DNA of 64,000 nt from Dasypus novemcinctus (lineage: Eukaryota; Chordata; Mammalia; Cingulata; Dasypodidae): NCBI RefSeq assembly GCF_030445035.2, contig NC_080685.1:110596432-110660431 (forward strand), given 5' to 3'. Of the stretch, positions 23,026 through 35,437 are shown in pieces (positions within the stretch are counted from its first letter, which is position 1; each line of letters opens with the position of its first letter). The notes below the pieces were generated by a model that had not been told where the DNA came from, made no database searches, and saw only the letters and a program-made list of their open reading frames with translations. Made by a program: the position numbers and the translations under genes.

Positions 23026-24034
23026 TACTACAAAGCTGTGTTCTTTTCCCGATTCTTCCATGGGATTTAAATGCATGTAAGGGCAAGGGAGGGTGGGGCC
23101 ACTCATGGGTGAGGAGAGGGCACAGTGGGATTCCTTGCCCGGCTCAGATGCACGTGCTGTGCAGCAGGTTGGGAGCCTGGAAGAGCCTTGGATGATCAGA
23201 GATGGGGGAAAGGCGAGCTGGGGCGCCCCTCACAGACATGGGAGGCATGCTCCCATTCAGCTCAGCTCACATGGGCAGGGTGCCATGTACGGGGCCAGGG
23301 GAGACACTAGCTCAGGAAGGGGCTGCAGGCAGAGTCCAGAGGATGCTGGCTGACTGGGATTCAGGACGCTTTGCAGACAGTCCTTTAAGTTGGAGGCAAG
23401 AGGGAGAGGGCAGAGCAAGGGGAGTGGGCTTCCTCCCAAGCCAAGCCAGGAGAGCGTGAGCCCAGCACTGGTCTGGTAGATGGAAGCGGAACTCTAGCCA
23501 GGTCCATGGGGAGGTGGCCAGCTGGAGGAGGAGGGAGATAGAGGCAATGCTGGCTAATGTCAGAACGCCAACCGGAAATATCTAGACACTGAGATTTCCT
23601 TAAAATGAAGTAAAAACCAATCGTGAACGTGAAAATCGTTAATTTGTGAGTTATGCTGTAGTCAGCAGAATGGGATAAAACTAACGCAGGAAGACTGAAT
23701 CCTAGCCCTTGATCCCCAAGAGTTGCCTGGGGAGATATCAGTCATTCTTCTCTTTGGGTAGTGCCAGCAGAAGCCAGGTTAGGAATCCTTATGTGTCACC
23801 CACAGCGAATTCGAAGGGCCTCTGTGTCTTTGAAAGTGCCAAGCAGCACGGCACAGTAAAATGCCTCATGTGCTACTTTAGCCATGGAATTCTTGGCTTT
23901 CCAGCTTCCTACAAATTTGCTTTAGTCCCAATTCAAAAACATTTCCCTCAGAATTAAGGTATTTATGGTATGAAAATACAGACTGATGTAGACACAGTGG
24001 TTTGCTTGTGATAACTTAGGCTAAAGACTGGTTT
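23026..24034. other. Intronic DNA, nothing recognised
   Basis: No exon, named repeat or RNA gene was seen. Confidence 0.5.
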
Positions 24035-24122
24035 CTCTGTTTCTCAGGAGGTACCACGTATTGAACCTGGGATCTTGTATATGGGAAGCAGGTGCTCAAA
24101 CACTGAGCTACATCAGCTCCCC
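24035..24122 (-). mobile_element. DAS-SINE fragment (tRNA-like head)
   Basis: 'tctcaggaggtaccacgtattgaacctggg' to 'acactgagctacatcagctcccc' is a reverse-complement DAS head. Flanking duplications aaagactggttt (24023-24034) and aaagactagttt (24123-24134) differ at one base. Confidence 0.88.
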
Positions 24123-24134
24123 AAAGACTAGTTT

Positions 24135-25732
24135 TAAAATCTGAATTCCAATATGATAAGCTTCTTTCTTTCTTTCCTTCTTTTTTTTTTTTAAGCTCCA
24201 GCTATTTTTCCACCTTCTTCATGCCTGGGCCTGTTAAATCTTTATCACTGGTGGAAGAGGTAGGGCTAGAAAATGCATGTGGTTCTCACCCATTAAAGAA
24301 CAACCCAGCCAGAATGGCAACCAAGTTCTAGACTTTTCTTCCGAGGCCACAGCTACTAGGAGAAATCTGAGTTATCAGATGAAGCCTTGTTTTATCCAAG
24401 CACTCCAACTTTAGGGAAATTTGGGCTCAATTTAGAGGTGGGCATCATCTTTTGTGAAAACAAAACCGTGAAACCTCCTCCCATACAAAAGAGAAAATGA
24501 GGTGAACATAGGCATGCTGGCTTTGAAAAATAAAAGATGCAAGACACACAGATGACATGGCAAGTTCTGAATATTGTACCTAACCTTTGCCGTGGGTGTC
24601 TAATTACGTTGGGAGAAAAGGCAGGGCGTTCTGGCAATCATTTATGAAGAAAAGTTAGGATGGGAGTGGGAGCTGGAGAAGAGAAGGCAAAAGGAAATGA
24701 CGGGTAGAACGGACCCCCACACCACCGTGCTGAATGTCACCGAGTGATTCCCAGCCTGAAAAAGGCCAAGGAGTGACTGGTGGGATTTATGGTCGCCTGT
24801 GTTGCTCCTGATTGCTAGAGGTTTTATTACCATGAAATACAAGTCACCTAACTTCCCAGAGGAAAGAAGGAAGTGCATTCTGCCTAGAGCAAGGATGGGG
24901 AAGATATTCTAGAGTTTAAGGACAAACACTCCAAATTCCCCTCTTGTACTGGCAATCTATTTTCTGAGCATAACGAAATCACCCTCTTGGCACAGGCTAG
25001 TGGCTCCCAGCCACCGTCATATAGCTTGGCTGCTGCTCTGCTGGGCACTCTTTCCAGGGTCCTGACATTCCAACATTACAAAATAAAGACTTCAGCTTGC
25101 ATGCCTGCGAATTTTTCCAAAATAGAAGACTGGCTACAGAGAAAATCAGGAATAAGTTTTGGGGAAAGAGAAGGACACATCCCCTTCTTCTGTATCTCAA
25201 ACAAAACCTGCCCTGGCCTTCAGCAAAGGAGTGGAATAATTGTGCCACAGCATGAAGGATGTGGAATGTGGACGACGCAGAAGAGCGGTCCCCGGGAGAG
25301 GCTTGTGTGTGATTCTTGGGTATGAACATTTCTCGCTGCTTTCTACCGACACAATCCCACAAGGGCTTCCTCCGACCCAAAGCAAGAGGGCAGCTTCCAG
25401 GCTGTAGAGTTATTCGCCGGCTGCTCATTCAACCCCATCCCTGTGCCTGGTGCACAAGCAACATTTCCAGAAAACATGAGCAAGGGCCTGGGCTCAGAAC
25501 ACGGGGCCTCCTGCACTGACGCAGGCCCTGGAACGGGACCCCCACCCAGGCTACAGCCCAGGGATGGAGTCTGGGAGCCCCATCACAGAATGTGAGGGTG
25601 CAGGGAGGGGTATCCTAGTCCTTCTTTGGTGTTCTCTTCCTTTCTTGATTTGAGAGAAATTCCACAGATCTGCCAGCTGTTTCCCCTTTGGTGGAGAGAA
25701 GAATCACTTTCTCTTCTTCCTTTGACGTTTAT
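24135..25732. other. Intronic DNA, nothing gene-like recognised
   Basis: A pyrimidine tract (ttctttctttccttc followed by a T-run) lies at about 24165-24194. No exon was seen. Confidence 0.5.
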
Positions 25733-25749
25733 CTAAATCTCAGCATTTG

Positions 25750-25842
25750 GACTTTTTTTTTTTTGTAGGAGGTGCTGGGAATTGAACCCAGGCCCTCATA
25801 CATGGGAAGCAGGCGCCTAACCACTGAGCTACATCTGCTCCC
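25750..25842 (-). mobile_element. DAS-SINE fragment (tRNA-like head)
   Basis: T-run then 'gtaggaggtgctgggaattgaacccaggccct' to 'ccactgagctacatctgctcccc', a reverse-complement DAS head. The 17 bp duplications ctaaatctcagcatttg (25733-25749) and ctaaatctcggcatttg (25843-25859) bound it, with one mismatch. Confidence 0.92.
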
Positions 25843-25859
25843 CTAAATCTCGGCATTTG

Positions 25860-27150
25860 AATGAGTCAATGTTCTTAGCAGCACTATTCACTATTGCCAA
25901 AAGTTGGAATCAACCCAAATGCCCATCAACGGATGAATGGATAAATAAAATGTGGTATATACATATAATGGAATACTACTCAGCTATGAGAAGGAATACA
26001 GTACAAACACATGTGATAACATGGATGAATCTTGAGGACCTTATGTTGAGTGAAACAAGCCAGGCATTGAAGGACAAATACTACATGACCTCTCTGATAT
26101 GAAACAAGCAAATCGAGCTGTCTCAGAGAGCTAGAGACTGGAAGAAAGGCTTAAAGGAATCTGGGGGGGAGAGGAAGGTTGTGAGCTGACGCCTACAAGG
26201 GTGAAGTCTATGAAAAGCTGGAGGTAACTATTTGTACAGGGAAGGGATAAGATGGGGACATAAGGATACCTTTGGGTGGCGCTTTGTGGGCTTGAGGGGG
26301 CTAGGGTTGGGAGGATGGGTCAAATGACCCAAGGAATTGGGGAGAGGGCTGGGGGGAACCATTGAATATGGGAGAATGCCAGGTATATGGTTGAAACTAT
26401 ACTGTTGAGAAAACTTTTTAGAAAATATATTAAGGAAGGATCACGTGTTTAAGGTGCTTAAGGGGGGTGTATCTGGTACAGGGGCAAACCTCTAGGGAGC
26501 GTGTGGGTGCCCATTTTGTCACAGTGTGTTATATCATTGGGTGGAGACCCCTACAATGAGTGTGAAGGTGCACCCACATCCAGGGGAGACCTGATGCTCC
26601 CAAAGAGAGGGACTCCCTGGCTCCCAATTAGTTAGGACCATCTAGTAACTCAAGCCCTCAGCATTGTTGCAGTATCTGTAAATCTGGTTCCTCAAGTAGT
26701 GGAGAGTGAGTGTCACGGTGTCCCCTGAGGGGCGGGGGAGAGAGGTATAGCATGGATGGAAGCAGGAAACTGGCAGGCAATGGAAGTGCTCTACAAGATC
26801 ATGCAATGATGGACATGCCAACTTACAACTAAAGCGTATGAAAGTCCATAAACTAAAATGTAAACCATAATGTAAAACATAAGGAAACTAAAAATTTAGA
26901 ACTCTGTACAGTCTAAAATATAAACAATAATGTAGACCAAAATGGAACCATGTTTGATAGCTATGTTTCAAAATCTGTACATCAGCTGCAGCAAATATAA
27001 CATGAACATGTAAAAAGATCATTTCTGGGGAAAGGGGAAAAGGGTTTGATGTTGGATATCTGGGAGTCCCCTATATTGTGTATGTGAATTACTGTGATCT
27101 AAAACATTTTGAAGACAAAATTAAAAATTAGAAAGAAAAAAAAAGAAAGG
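25860..27150 (+). mobile_element. LINE-1 3' end with A-rich tail
   Basis: Opens with the classic L1 3' wording (attgccaaaagttggaatcaaccc, atgcccatcaacggatgaatgg, tggaatactactcagc, tgttgagtgaaacaagccag) and continues through about 1 kb of 3' untranslated sequence to 'aaattaaaaattagaaagaaaaa'. It is 5' truncated and includes only the last ORF2 codons, so it cannot be active. Confidence 0.8.
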
Positions 27151-27825
27151 ATGTAGACACTGAGGAAGAAATGAAAGGGCCTTGCCACTGTACATACAGG
27201 GCATCACCTATTACAGTGATGAAAGGCAAAACGTTAGAGACAAAGCTTTATAATATTTTTCATTTCATTAATACACCAATTTATTTTTACTATATTATAG
27301 TATTTCTAAATTACAATATAGTCTATTTCTAAACTGTAAACCCATCACTGTATTTCAATTTCCTATTACTTGAATTTGGCAATATATTAGGATTCATTCT
27401 TGAAGAAGTTTTGGACCACAGAGAGGTTCAACTATGGCAGGGGAGGAACTCTGGTGTGTTATTGATGAAGGCACTTGGGTGGGGGGAGTTTTCCAGGGCA
27501 AGTACATAAGGAACATAAATATGTTAGATATATGTTGGGTATTTTTATAGTAGTTACTGTTACAAACATCAACTGAGGGAGTGCTGAGTTCCCACCTAAG
27601 GGAGTTCTGTCACATTCCCCAAAGGAACAACAACAATCCCCCAAGTGCAACAGCAAAGATCAACAAGGAAAGATGGCCCAATAATGAGCCCTTGATACTG
27701 ATAACTATGCTTAGGCACCTGTGTGTCTGAAATATTCACTAGGTCTAGAGCTGCAGGGTGCCTAAGAGTTACCTCCTGAGAGCCTCCATGTTGCTCAAGT
27801 GTGGCCACTCTCTAAGCCAAACTCA
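27151..27825. other. AT-rich intronic DNA, nothing recognised
   Basis: No gene was seen. The later part (from about 27560) may belong to the retroelement that follows. Confidence 0.45.
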
Positions 27826-29215
27826 GCATGTAAATGCATTGCCTTCCCCCCAACGTGGGACATGACTCCTGGGGATGAGCCTCCCTAGCGCCGAGGGACT
27901 ACTACCAATCACTAACTGCAGAAGCAACTAGAAAGAGACCTCGAATAAAACGGTCAACTTAGACCAGCAGAATATCTCAGCCTACATGTTGGATCAAGTG
28001 TTAAAAACTGCTTTTTGACCTTGAATAAAAGGGGGAAATGACAAAGACAAATGAGTTTATATGGCTAAGAGTCTTGCAAAAAGAGTTGGGAGGTCATCAG
28101 GGGGGTCACACTTATGCACACCTCAGCAGGACCCCAGAAAAAGCCAAAGTAGATACAATCCTAGGTACTGGTGCTCCTGAAGGCTATGGAGATCCGCAGG
28201 GTATATAGTCATGGCAGATGGATTTGGAGTTCTGTGCCATGTCAGAGGGCCCTACTTTGGAATCTGTGCTCCTGAGTGTGATGGAGCTGGACTCAGATGT
28301 GACTTGTCTACAACATGCCTCTTCTGTCACTTTTACTGAACCTGTGGTTGGTGCTAGGGATAGTCCATACTTAGGAGACTTGAATCTCTGTCTGCCCATG
28401 TGCCAGCTGGGCCCTGAACCTCAACAGAGTGGCGACTCCTACTCTCTGGTTCGTTGGTCTTAACAAGGTCAGCTAACAGGGAGGTGAAGATGGTCAACCA
28501 CCACACCAGGGAATCAAGAGTGCCTACAACTACAAGCAGAGGAATTGCATCCATCATCCATGTGGGATCTAAGCCCCCTTTTGACCTCTTGACATCACCA
28601 TCCCAGGGTCCACAGAATGGAGGAATAAAATACGGACTAGAGTGGACTTACTGATATTCTACTATAAAACTATTGTGACTAGTAATAGAAGAAATTGTGG
28701 CATTGAGGTGGAGAAAGTAGCCACGGTAGTTGCAGAGGGCAGGGAGAAGGAAGAAGAGATGTGATGTGGGGGCATTTTTGGAACTTTGAGTTGTTCTAAA
28801 TGATATTGTAGGGTCAGATGCTGGACTTTATATATCCTGCCATAACCCACTGAATGTACTGGGGAGAGTGCAAACCGCAGGGTAAACTATTATCTATGTG
28901 GTGCAGCAGTGCTCCAAAATGTGTTCACCGAGTGCGATGAATGTGCCACAATGATGAGGGAGGTTGTTGATGTGGGAGGAGTGGGTAAGGGGGTGGGGGT
29001 TATACAGGAACCTCTTACATTTTTTAATGTAATTTTTTGTGTGTGATGTATATATCTTCAAAAATTTATAATTTACAAAAATGATGTGGTGGGGGGGTAG
29101 GGAGTGGGTTATATGGGAACCTCTTACGTTTCTTTTTCTTATGTTTTTTAATGTGATCTATTAACTTTAATTTAAAAAAATACAAGCAATAAAAAAAATT
29201 GAAAAAAATAATAAA
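27826..29215 (+). mobile_element. Retroelement 3' region, probably a lineage-specific L1 3' UTR
   Basis: A continuous noncoding block runs from 'gccttccccccaacgtgggacatgactcctggg' to 'gtgctccaaaatgtgttcacc', 'ggtgggggttatacaggaacctcttacat', and an A-rich end near 29170-29215. The last part is duplicated in tandem: 'gggaacctcttacgtt' at about 29120 repeats 'aggaacctcttacatt' at about 29007. It resembles long L1 3' UTR material seen in xenarthran genomes, but I cannot exclude an LTR origin. Confidence 0.55.
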
Positions 29216-32214
29216 AAACAAACAAAAAAGAAGGTAATTCTAGAAGTCCAGGGCAGACAGAGGAGGGTCTGTGGTCAAGGGTTAGCAATGAGGCTGAGAG
29301 GAAGGTCAAGTGTGGAGGCAGGGCCTGCTGCGGCCAGGGCTGGGGAGGTGGGCTGGAGGCGGGGACGAGGGGGCTTCCGGCCCAGGCCCCCCCAGCAGTC
29401 AAGAAACGCAAGAGCAGAGAGCCTGCAAGGGAGCAGCAGAGCAGCCTGAGCGCTTGCTTTTCTTTGAAAAATAAGCACAAGTTCTCTTGGTTTTCCTAGG
29501 ACAGAAAGATCAGTGTTTCAGGACTTAATTTACAAAATGAACAATGGCGCTTTGTGATGCCACGGCACGATCTCCTCCAGCACAGGAGAGATGTGCGACC
29601 ACGAGAGAAACAAGTGCCGTGGCAATGACTCGCTGCTCAACGGAAATTAAACACAGCGCTCGCTAGAAGTGCTGGTACGACAGGCGAGCAGCTCTTTTCC
29701 TGGACTCAGTCTGTATGATGTACGCACAGTGCATGGAGATGGCGCTAGAATAATTGACTAGCGCTTGTGAATAATAAAACCAGCAGGGCTGCTTGCTGTT
29801 TGGCACTTCCGTCTAATCAAGTACCTGCCAGGGTGACACGCAAGGTGGCCATAACCTAAACACTGCTGGACGGAGGGATTTTCACTGCCAGGGAGTAAAG
29901 CAGCCAAAGGGGGTGCTGCGGGCGAACGACGTGCCCGCGTGGAAACACACTGTCAGCTCCAAGCGCCCTCGCTGTTGTTTCAGGCAGGGCTGTGCAGCGC
30001 GGGCGGCTGACAGACGAGGCGGGAAGCCGGGCTCCTCCTTCCAAACCAGGCAACACACGTCTGTCTTCAAAGGGAACTCGAGAGTCCTTTGTTTTCAGTC
30101 CTTTGTTTAAAAATCCCCCAAGACCACCGGAGGTAAGCCGGGTTCCTAATTAGGGCTCCGGATTAGCCATCCACTTGCCCATGGGAAGACTGGGGGTCTG
30201 CGGGGCATTTTTGAGTGACCCCAGGCAAATCATTCATCTCTCTGGTCTCAAGTTCCTAAGGGAGGAGAACTAGAAGGATGATTTTCAAACCTGGCGCTGG
30301 CAAGCTCTTTCTTCAGATGAGTCTGCAGTGGGCACCCAGTGTGTAAAACGAGTTAGAGGGGAGGGGGCGTGATGAGGCGGCGGGGACAAACCAGCTGGGC
30401 CGTCCAAAACCCACCGCCCAGGCGTCCCCTGACCTTCCCTAACCCTCCTAGCCCGGGGAGAGGAGGAGGAAGAGGGATAAGCCTGGGCAAGCGGATAAAT
30501 CAGAAGCCTCCTCCACCGCCCAGGAAGAGCCGTCCCACCGCCCTAACGGCTGAGAGGCGGGACAACAAGCATCCCCTGCTTTTCCCTCATTTTCCGCTGC
30601 CTCCTCCTGGCCCCGGCTGCTGCAGGGGCCCGGGTGAGTCTGCAGGGGGTCTGGGGGCCTAGGAGAGGCTCACGGGGGCCAGGCCCCGGCCGTTTGGTCT
30701 CTGCAGAGCGGTGGGAGGCCTGGGTGGGTGGTGGGGGCGCTCGCCTCTCCTGTCACTAACGTTCAGGGGAGCAGGGCTTAGCTCCCACAGCCCCCCGGGG
30801 CTCGGACCTCTCTGAACTGCCTGGGAAGGGGGCAGGGCGGGCGGGGGGAAAGGGGAACTTCCCACAGTGTCCTCACTGTGTGCCGAGCAGCCTGGATCAC
30901 AGAGGGTAACAGCTCTCTCCCGCCTCCGAAGCCTTGGAATGATACCCTTCGGGTTTCAGGAAACATTGACAGAAAAGGAAGCACCAAAAGGCAGCGTGAG
31001 CCGATTTCGCAGATGGCAGGGCCCGGTCGCTTCCACGAAGGCAGTGCGGTGCAGTGGAAAGAGCACAGCTTGGGAGCCAAACGGGCTCGTAACCGGGGCT
31101 CTGCGGGTGCTGCCGAAGGCCGAGGTACCAGGCCTGTTTCCCGGCTGGGAAGAGGGACTCAGCACCTGCAGTGGTTCTGGGCTTCCGAAAGACAGCAAGG
31201 TGAGTGCCCGGGACCAAGGTGCCTCTCCAGCAGCACCTGCTTCCCTTCCCGGCTCCTCCGGCTGGTAGGGAGGGCGCCTGGGGTGACGAAGAACAGGCGA
31301 AGAACAGGCGCTGCAGGGAATACCGCAGCAGTCACCGCGGGGAGGGACCCCCCCAGCCCCCAGCCCTCTGCTCCCACCTAGCCCGGGACAGCCCCCCTGG
31401 GAAGGGTGTGCCCTAGTCAAGAGCAGGGACTCAGATCCTCTGCCAACTCCGTCCCTTTGCATCTCAGGGACAGGGTGCCCCCTGCCGCTAAGGCCTGGAA
31501 CTGGGGTTAGAACGCTCCCTCCTACCCAGCAGGTGCTCTGAATCCTGGAAGCGCAAGGCAAGAGGGGCGTGGGCAGAAGGAGCGGCCGGGGCCCTGGGTG
31601 GGGCCACGAGGGCTGGCTTGCCCCTTGCCGGCAGGCGGCCTTGGGCTAAGCTCCCTGAGTGCAGTCTGCTCCCCGGCAGGTGGGTGCTGCGCTCGCCTCT
31701 CAAGGCCATTTTAGGATGAGAGCTCTTGCGTAAGAGATACCCCCAGAGCGGGCAGCCGAAAACACCAGCCGAATCGAAGGGCGTCTGGTTGCAATAGCTA
31801 AAATCTGCGGAACGCTTGCTATGTTCCAGGGTGGGAACGCAGGGAGGCCCAAGACACTTCCCGCCACGTGGGAGAACCAAGTTCACGTTCTGAGCACCGG
31901 TTCTCCCTTTGGAGGACGCAGGGGAGGGGCGGAGAGGAGTTCTGGAGGAAAGGGCTCTCCCCGGAGGCACCGGGGCTGCCAGAGCCCAGGCGAGGCGAGG
32001 CGAGACCCCGGGCCCTCCAGGCGGGTGGGCTTGGACAGGCCAGGTCATCTCTGCAGAGGAGGAGCTGGGGGGTGGGGGCGGCTGGCGTGGGGACCGTGTC
32101 CTGACGGGCAGGTTCTCCAAGCCCTGCCTTCTGCGTCAGTGACCCAAAAGCAGCATCATGAAACCCCGGGTGAGATTTCTCTTCTGTCACGTCCCTCGTT
32201 CGACTTAAAATCCA
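29216..32214. other. Intronic DNA without a recognised gene
   Basis: A MIR-like start (ggtgcagtggaaagagcacagcttgggagccaaac) lies at about 31048-31090. GC-rich patches fill 30370-31680 and 31820-32140. The stretch at about 29500-29860 is less GC-rich, lacks named repeats and could be conserved noncoding DNA. Confidence 0.45.
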
Positions 32215-32432
32215 CTGCAAGATTAAAGTATAGATAAATGAAATAGAGAAAAAAATAACAGAAGCAAAGAAACCAAAAGTTGTTTCTTTGAAAAGATCAA
32301 TAAAAGGAAAGGATAGAAATATTGAAAGCCAGCCATGAACTGGGGGGCATGACTACCGACCCCACTGAACTAAAAAGGACTATAAGGGGATACTGATCAC
32401 AAGTGTAGGCCAGTGAACCAGATAACCCAGCG

Positions 32433-32628
32433 GAGGGGCTCTTAGCCTGTTTTGTTGCATGGACCCCTTTGCCAGCAGGTGAAAGCCACAGACCACCCTT
32501 TACTAAGTCCACAGCACACTGTGTGTTCTTTAATAAATATATCACATCTGCACCAACACGTCCCCACAGGAATAGTGTTTTTTTTTAATTTCAATTCAAG
32601 CTCACAGGCCCCTTGTTAAGAACCCCTG
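32433..32628 (+). mobile_element. Short nonautonomous hAT (Charlie-like) DNA transposon, second copy
   Basis: Starts gaggggctcttagcctgttttgttgcatggacccctttgcc in effect and ends ...cccttgttaagaacccctg, so it has terminal inverted repeats and no coding capacity. It aligns end to end with the reverse complement of 10477-10668. The 8 bases after it are acctagat and those before it acccagcg, a degraded duplication. L1 wording resumes at both edges, so it inserted into the L1. Confidence 0.82.
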
Positions 32629-33030
32629 ACCTAGATGAAATGGACAAATTCTTAGAAACACACAGACTACCTATATGACTCAAGAAGAAATAGAAGATCT
32701 CCACAAACCAATTAAAAAGAGATTGAATTAGTAATAAAAACCCTCCCAACAAGGAAAGCGCAGGACCAGATGGTTTCATGAGGGAATTCTACCAAACATT
32801 AAACAAAAAACTTTACTCCTATTCTGTTCAAATTCTTCCAAAAACGAAGAGAAGGGAATATTTCCTAAACCATTCTAAGGGGCTAATATCACCCTCATAC
32901 CAAAGCCAGATAAAGATATTACCAAAAAAGAAAGCTACAGACCGATATCTCCAATGTATATAGATGAAAACTCCACAACAAAATACTAGCAAACAGAATC
33001 CAAGAGCATTATTAAGAGATTTATACACCA

Positions 33031-33274
33031 GGAGCAGACGTGGCTGAGGCGGTTGAGCTCCCGCCTCCCACACACGAGGTCCCAGGTTTGGTTCCCTGTG
33101 CCTCCTGATAAAACAAAAACAAACAACAAGCAAAACAAATGAAAAAACCAGCTCACAGAAGCCAACATGGCTCAGTGGTTGAGTGCCAGCTTCCTACACA
33201 CGAGGTCCCATGTTCAATCCCTGGCCCTGGTACCTCAAAAAAATAAAAATAAAAATAAATAAACAAATAAAAAA
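33031..33274 (+). mobile_element. Dimeric DAS-SINE inside L1
   Basis: Two head units: 'aggagcagacgtggctgaggcggttgagc' at 33031 and 'gccaacatggctcagtggttgagtgcc' at about 33161. The second ends 'ggccctggtacctcaaaaa'. L1 sequence ttatacacca (33021-33030) recurs as tatgtacacca (33275-33285). Confidence 0.88.
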
Positions 33275-34082
33275 TATGTACACCATGATCAAGTGGGATT
33301 TATCCCTGTTATGTGAGGTTGTTTCGACATAAGAAAATCAATTAATGTAGCACACCACATTAACAGAATGAAGGGAAAAAAACACAAGATCATCTCTGTT
33401 GACGCAGAAAAGGTTTTTGATAAAACACAGAACCCTTTCTTGATAAAAAACAAAAGAAAACAAAACATTTGGAACACTAGGAATAGAAGAAAACTTCCTC
33501 AACAGGATAAAGGGCAAATTTATGAAAAGTCCACAGCTAAAATCCCACTTGATGGTGAAAGACTGAAAGCTTTCCCTCTAAGATCTGGAACAAGAAAATG
33601 ATGCCCACTGTCACCACTGTTATTCAACATTGTACTGGAAGTTCTTGCAGAGCAGTTAGGCAAGAAAAAGAAAGAGAGGCATCCAAATTGGAAAGGAAAA
33701 AGTAAAATTTTCCCTTTGCAGAGGATATGATTCTTTATAGAGAAAATTTGGGAAAATCCACAACAAAGCTTCTAGAGCTAATAAATGAATACAGCAAAGT
33801 GGGAGGGTACAAGATCAACCCGCAAAAATCAATAGTATTTCTATATACAAGCAAAAAACAACCAGAAGAAATCTAGGGAAAAAATTCCATTCACAATATC
33901 AACTAAAAGCATCAAATATCTAGTAATAAATCTAACCGAGGATGTAAAGAGCTTGTACACAGAAACCTATAATACAAACATTGCTAAAAGAAAGCAAAGA
34001 AGACCTAAATAAATAGAAGGACATTCCAAGTGAATGGACTGAAAGACCAAATATCGTTAAGATGTCAGTGCTACCCAAAGCA

Positions 34083-34560
34083 GGGAAGTGGATGTGGCTC
34101 AGGCGACTGAGCTCCTGCCTACCACATGGGAGGTCCCTGGTTCAATTCCTGGGGCCTCCTAAAGAAGTCAGTGAGCTGGCGCCATGGGCAGGCATGGTGA
34201 GCTGATGCAACAAGATGACACAACAAGAGACAAAAGAAGAAAAACATAATGAGATACACAACAATCAGGGAGCAGAGGTTCCCAATGCCTCCTAAAGAAG
34301 ACAGCAAGCTGGAGCAACAGGCAGGTGCAGTGAGCTGACACAATATGACAATGCAACAAGAAATACAGGGAGGAAAAACATAATGAGAGACACAACAGAG
34401 CAAGGAGCAGAGGCGTCTCAAGCAAATAGGCATCTCCCTCGCACATCAGAGGTCCTGAGTTCGGCTCCCAGTGCCTCCTAAAGAAACAAAGAAAATGAAC
34501 AGACATGGCAAGTGCAAACAATGAGAGGGTGGGGGAAATAAATAAAATCTTAAAAAAAAA
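34083..34560 (+). mobile_element. DAS-SINE with extended multi-unit body, inside L1
   Basis: Begins 'gggaagtggatgtggctcaggcgactgagc'. The body repeats a unit containing 'gcctcctaaagaagacagcaagctgg...acaacagagcaaggagcagagg' and the element ends with an A-rich tail. Duplications ctacccaaagca occur at 34071-34082 and 34564-34575, perfect over 12 bases. Confidence 0.92.
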
Positions 34561-34776
34561 TTACTACCCAAAGCAATTTATAGATTCAATGTCATCACAA
34601 TCAAAATTCCAACAACCTTCTTTTCAGAAATGAAAAAGCCAATCATCAAATTTATATGAAAGGATAAGGGGCCCTGAATAGCTAAAGCCATCTTGAAAAA
34701 GAATGAAGTTGGAGGCCTCATACTTCCAGATCTTAAAACTTATTACCAAGACATAGTAATCAAAATAGCATGGTAG

Positions 34777-35177
34777 GGAAGCGGATGTGGCTCAACTGAT
34801 AGAGCGTCCGCCTACCATATGGGAGGTCCAGGGTTCAAACCCAGGGCATCCTGGCCCATGTGGTGAGCTGGCCCACGTGCGGCACTGCAATGTGCAAGGA
34901 GTGCTGTGCCACACAGGGGTGTCCCAAGCATAGCAGAGCCCCATGTGCAAGGAGTGCACCCTGCACTGAGCCGCCCCACGTGAAAAAAGCACAGCCTGCC
35001 TAGGAGTGGCGCCACACACACGGAGAGCTGGTGCAGCAAGATGACACAACAAAAAGAGATACAGATTACCAGCACTGCCAAGAGTGCAAGCAGACACAGA
35101 AGAACACACAGCAAATGGACATGGAGAGCAGACAATGGGGGGGGGAGGGGAGAGAAATAAATCTTTAAAAAAACTCC
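34777..35177 (+). mobile_element. DAS-SINE (long-body type) inside L1
   Basis: Head 'ggaagcggatgtggctcaactgatagagcgtcc' with B-box-like 'gggttcaaaccc', body with 'gtgcaaggagtgc' units, G-run and 'aaatctttaaaaaa' tail. It is bounded by aaatagcatggtag at 34763-34776 and 35178-35191, perfect over 14 bases. Confidence 0.93.
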
Positions 35178-35191
35178 AAATAGCATGGTAG

Positions 35192-35437
35192 GGAGCGGAT
35201 GTGGCTCAAGTAGTTGAGCACATCCTTCCCACATGGGAGTTCCTGGGTTTGATTCCTGGTGCCTCTTAAAGACAAAAAAAAAAAAAAAACAACCAAAAAA
35301 CAAAACAAAGCAAAAAAATGAAAAACAACAATTCAGGAGAGCTGATGTGGCTCAGTGGTTGAGCACTGTCTCCCACATTTGAAGTCCTGGGTTCAATTCC
35401 TGGCCCTTGTACCTAAATTAAAAAAAAAAAAAAAAGC
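35192..35437 (+). mobile_element. Dimeric DAS-SINE, directly abutting the previous one
   Basis: Head at 35192 (ggagcggatgtggctcaagtagttgagc), second head at about 35338 (gagctgatgtggctcagtggttgagc), A-tail. It shares the target word agcatggtag with the preceding SINE; the copy after it reads agcatggcag (35439-35448). Confidence 0.9.

Noticed and set aside
34792..35303. Minus-strand frames with hydrophobic, Cys-rich text over SINEs
   Set aside because: These frames recur at every DAS-SINE (for example near 40538-40939 and 55238-55588) and are antisense SINE translations, not membrane proteins.
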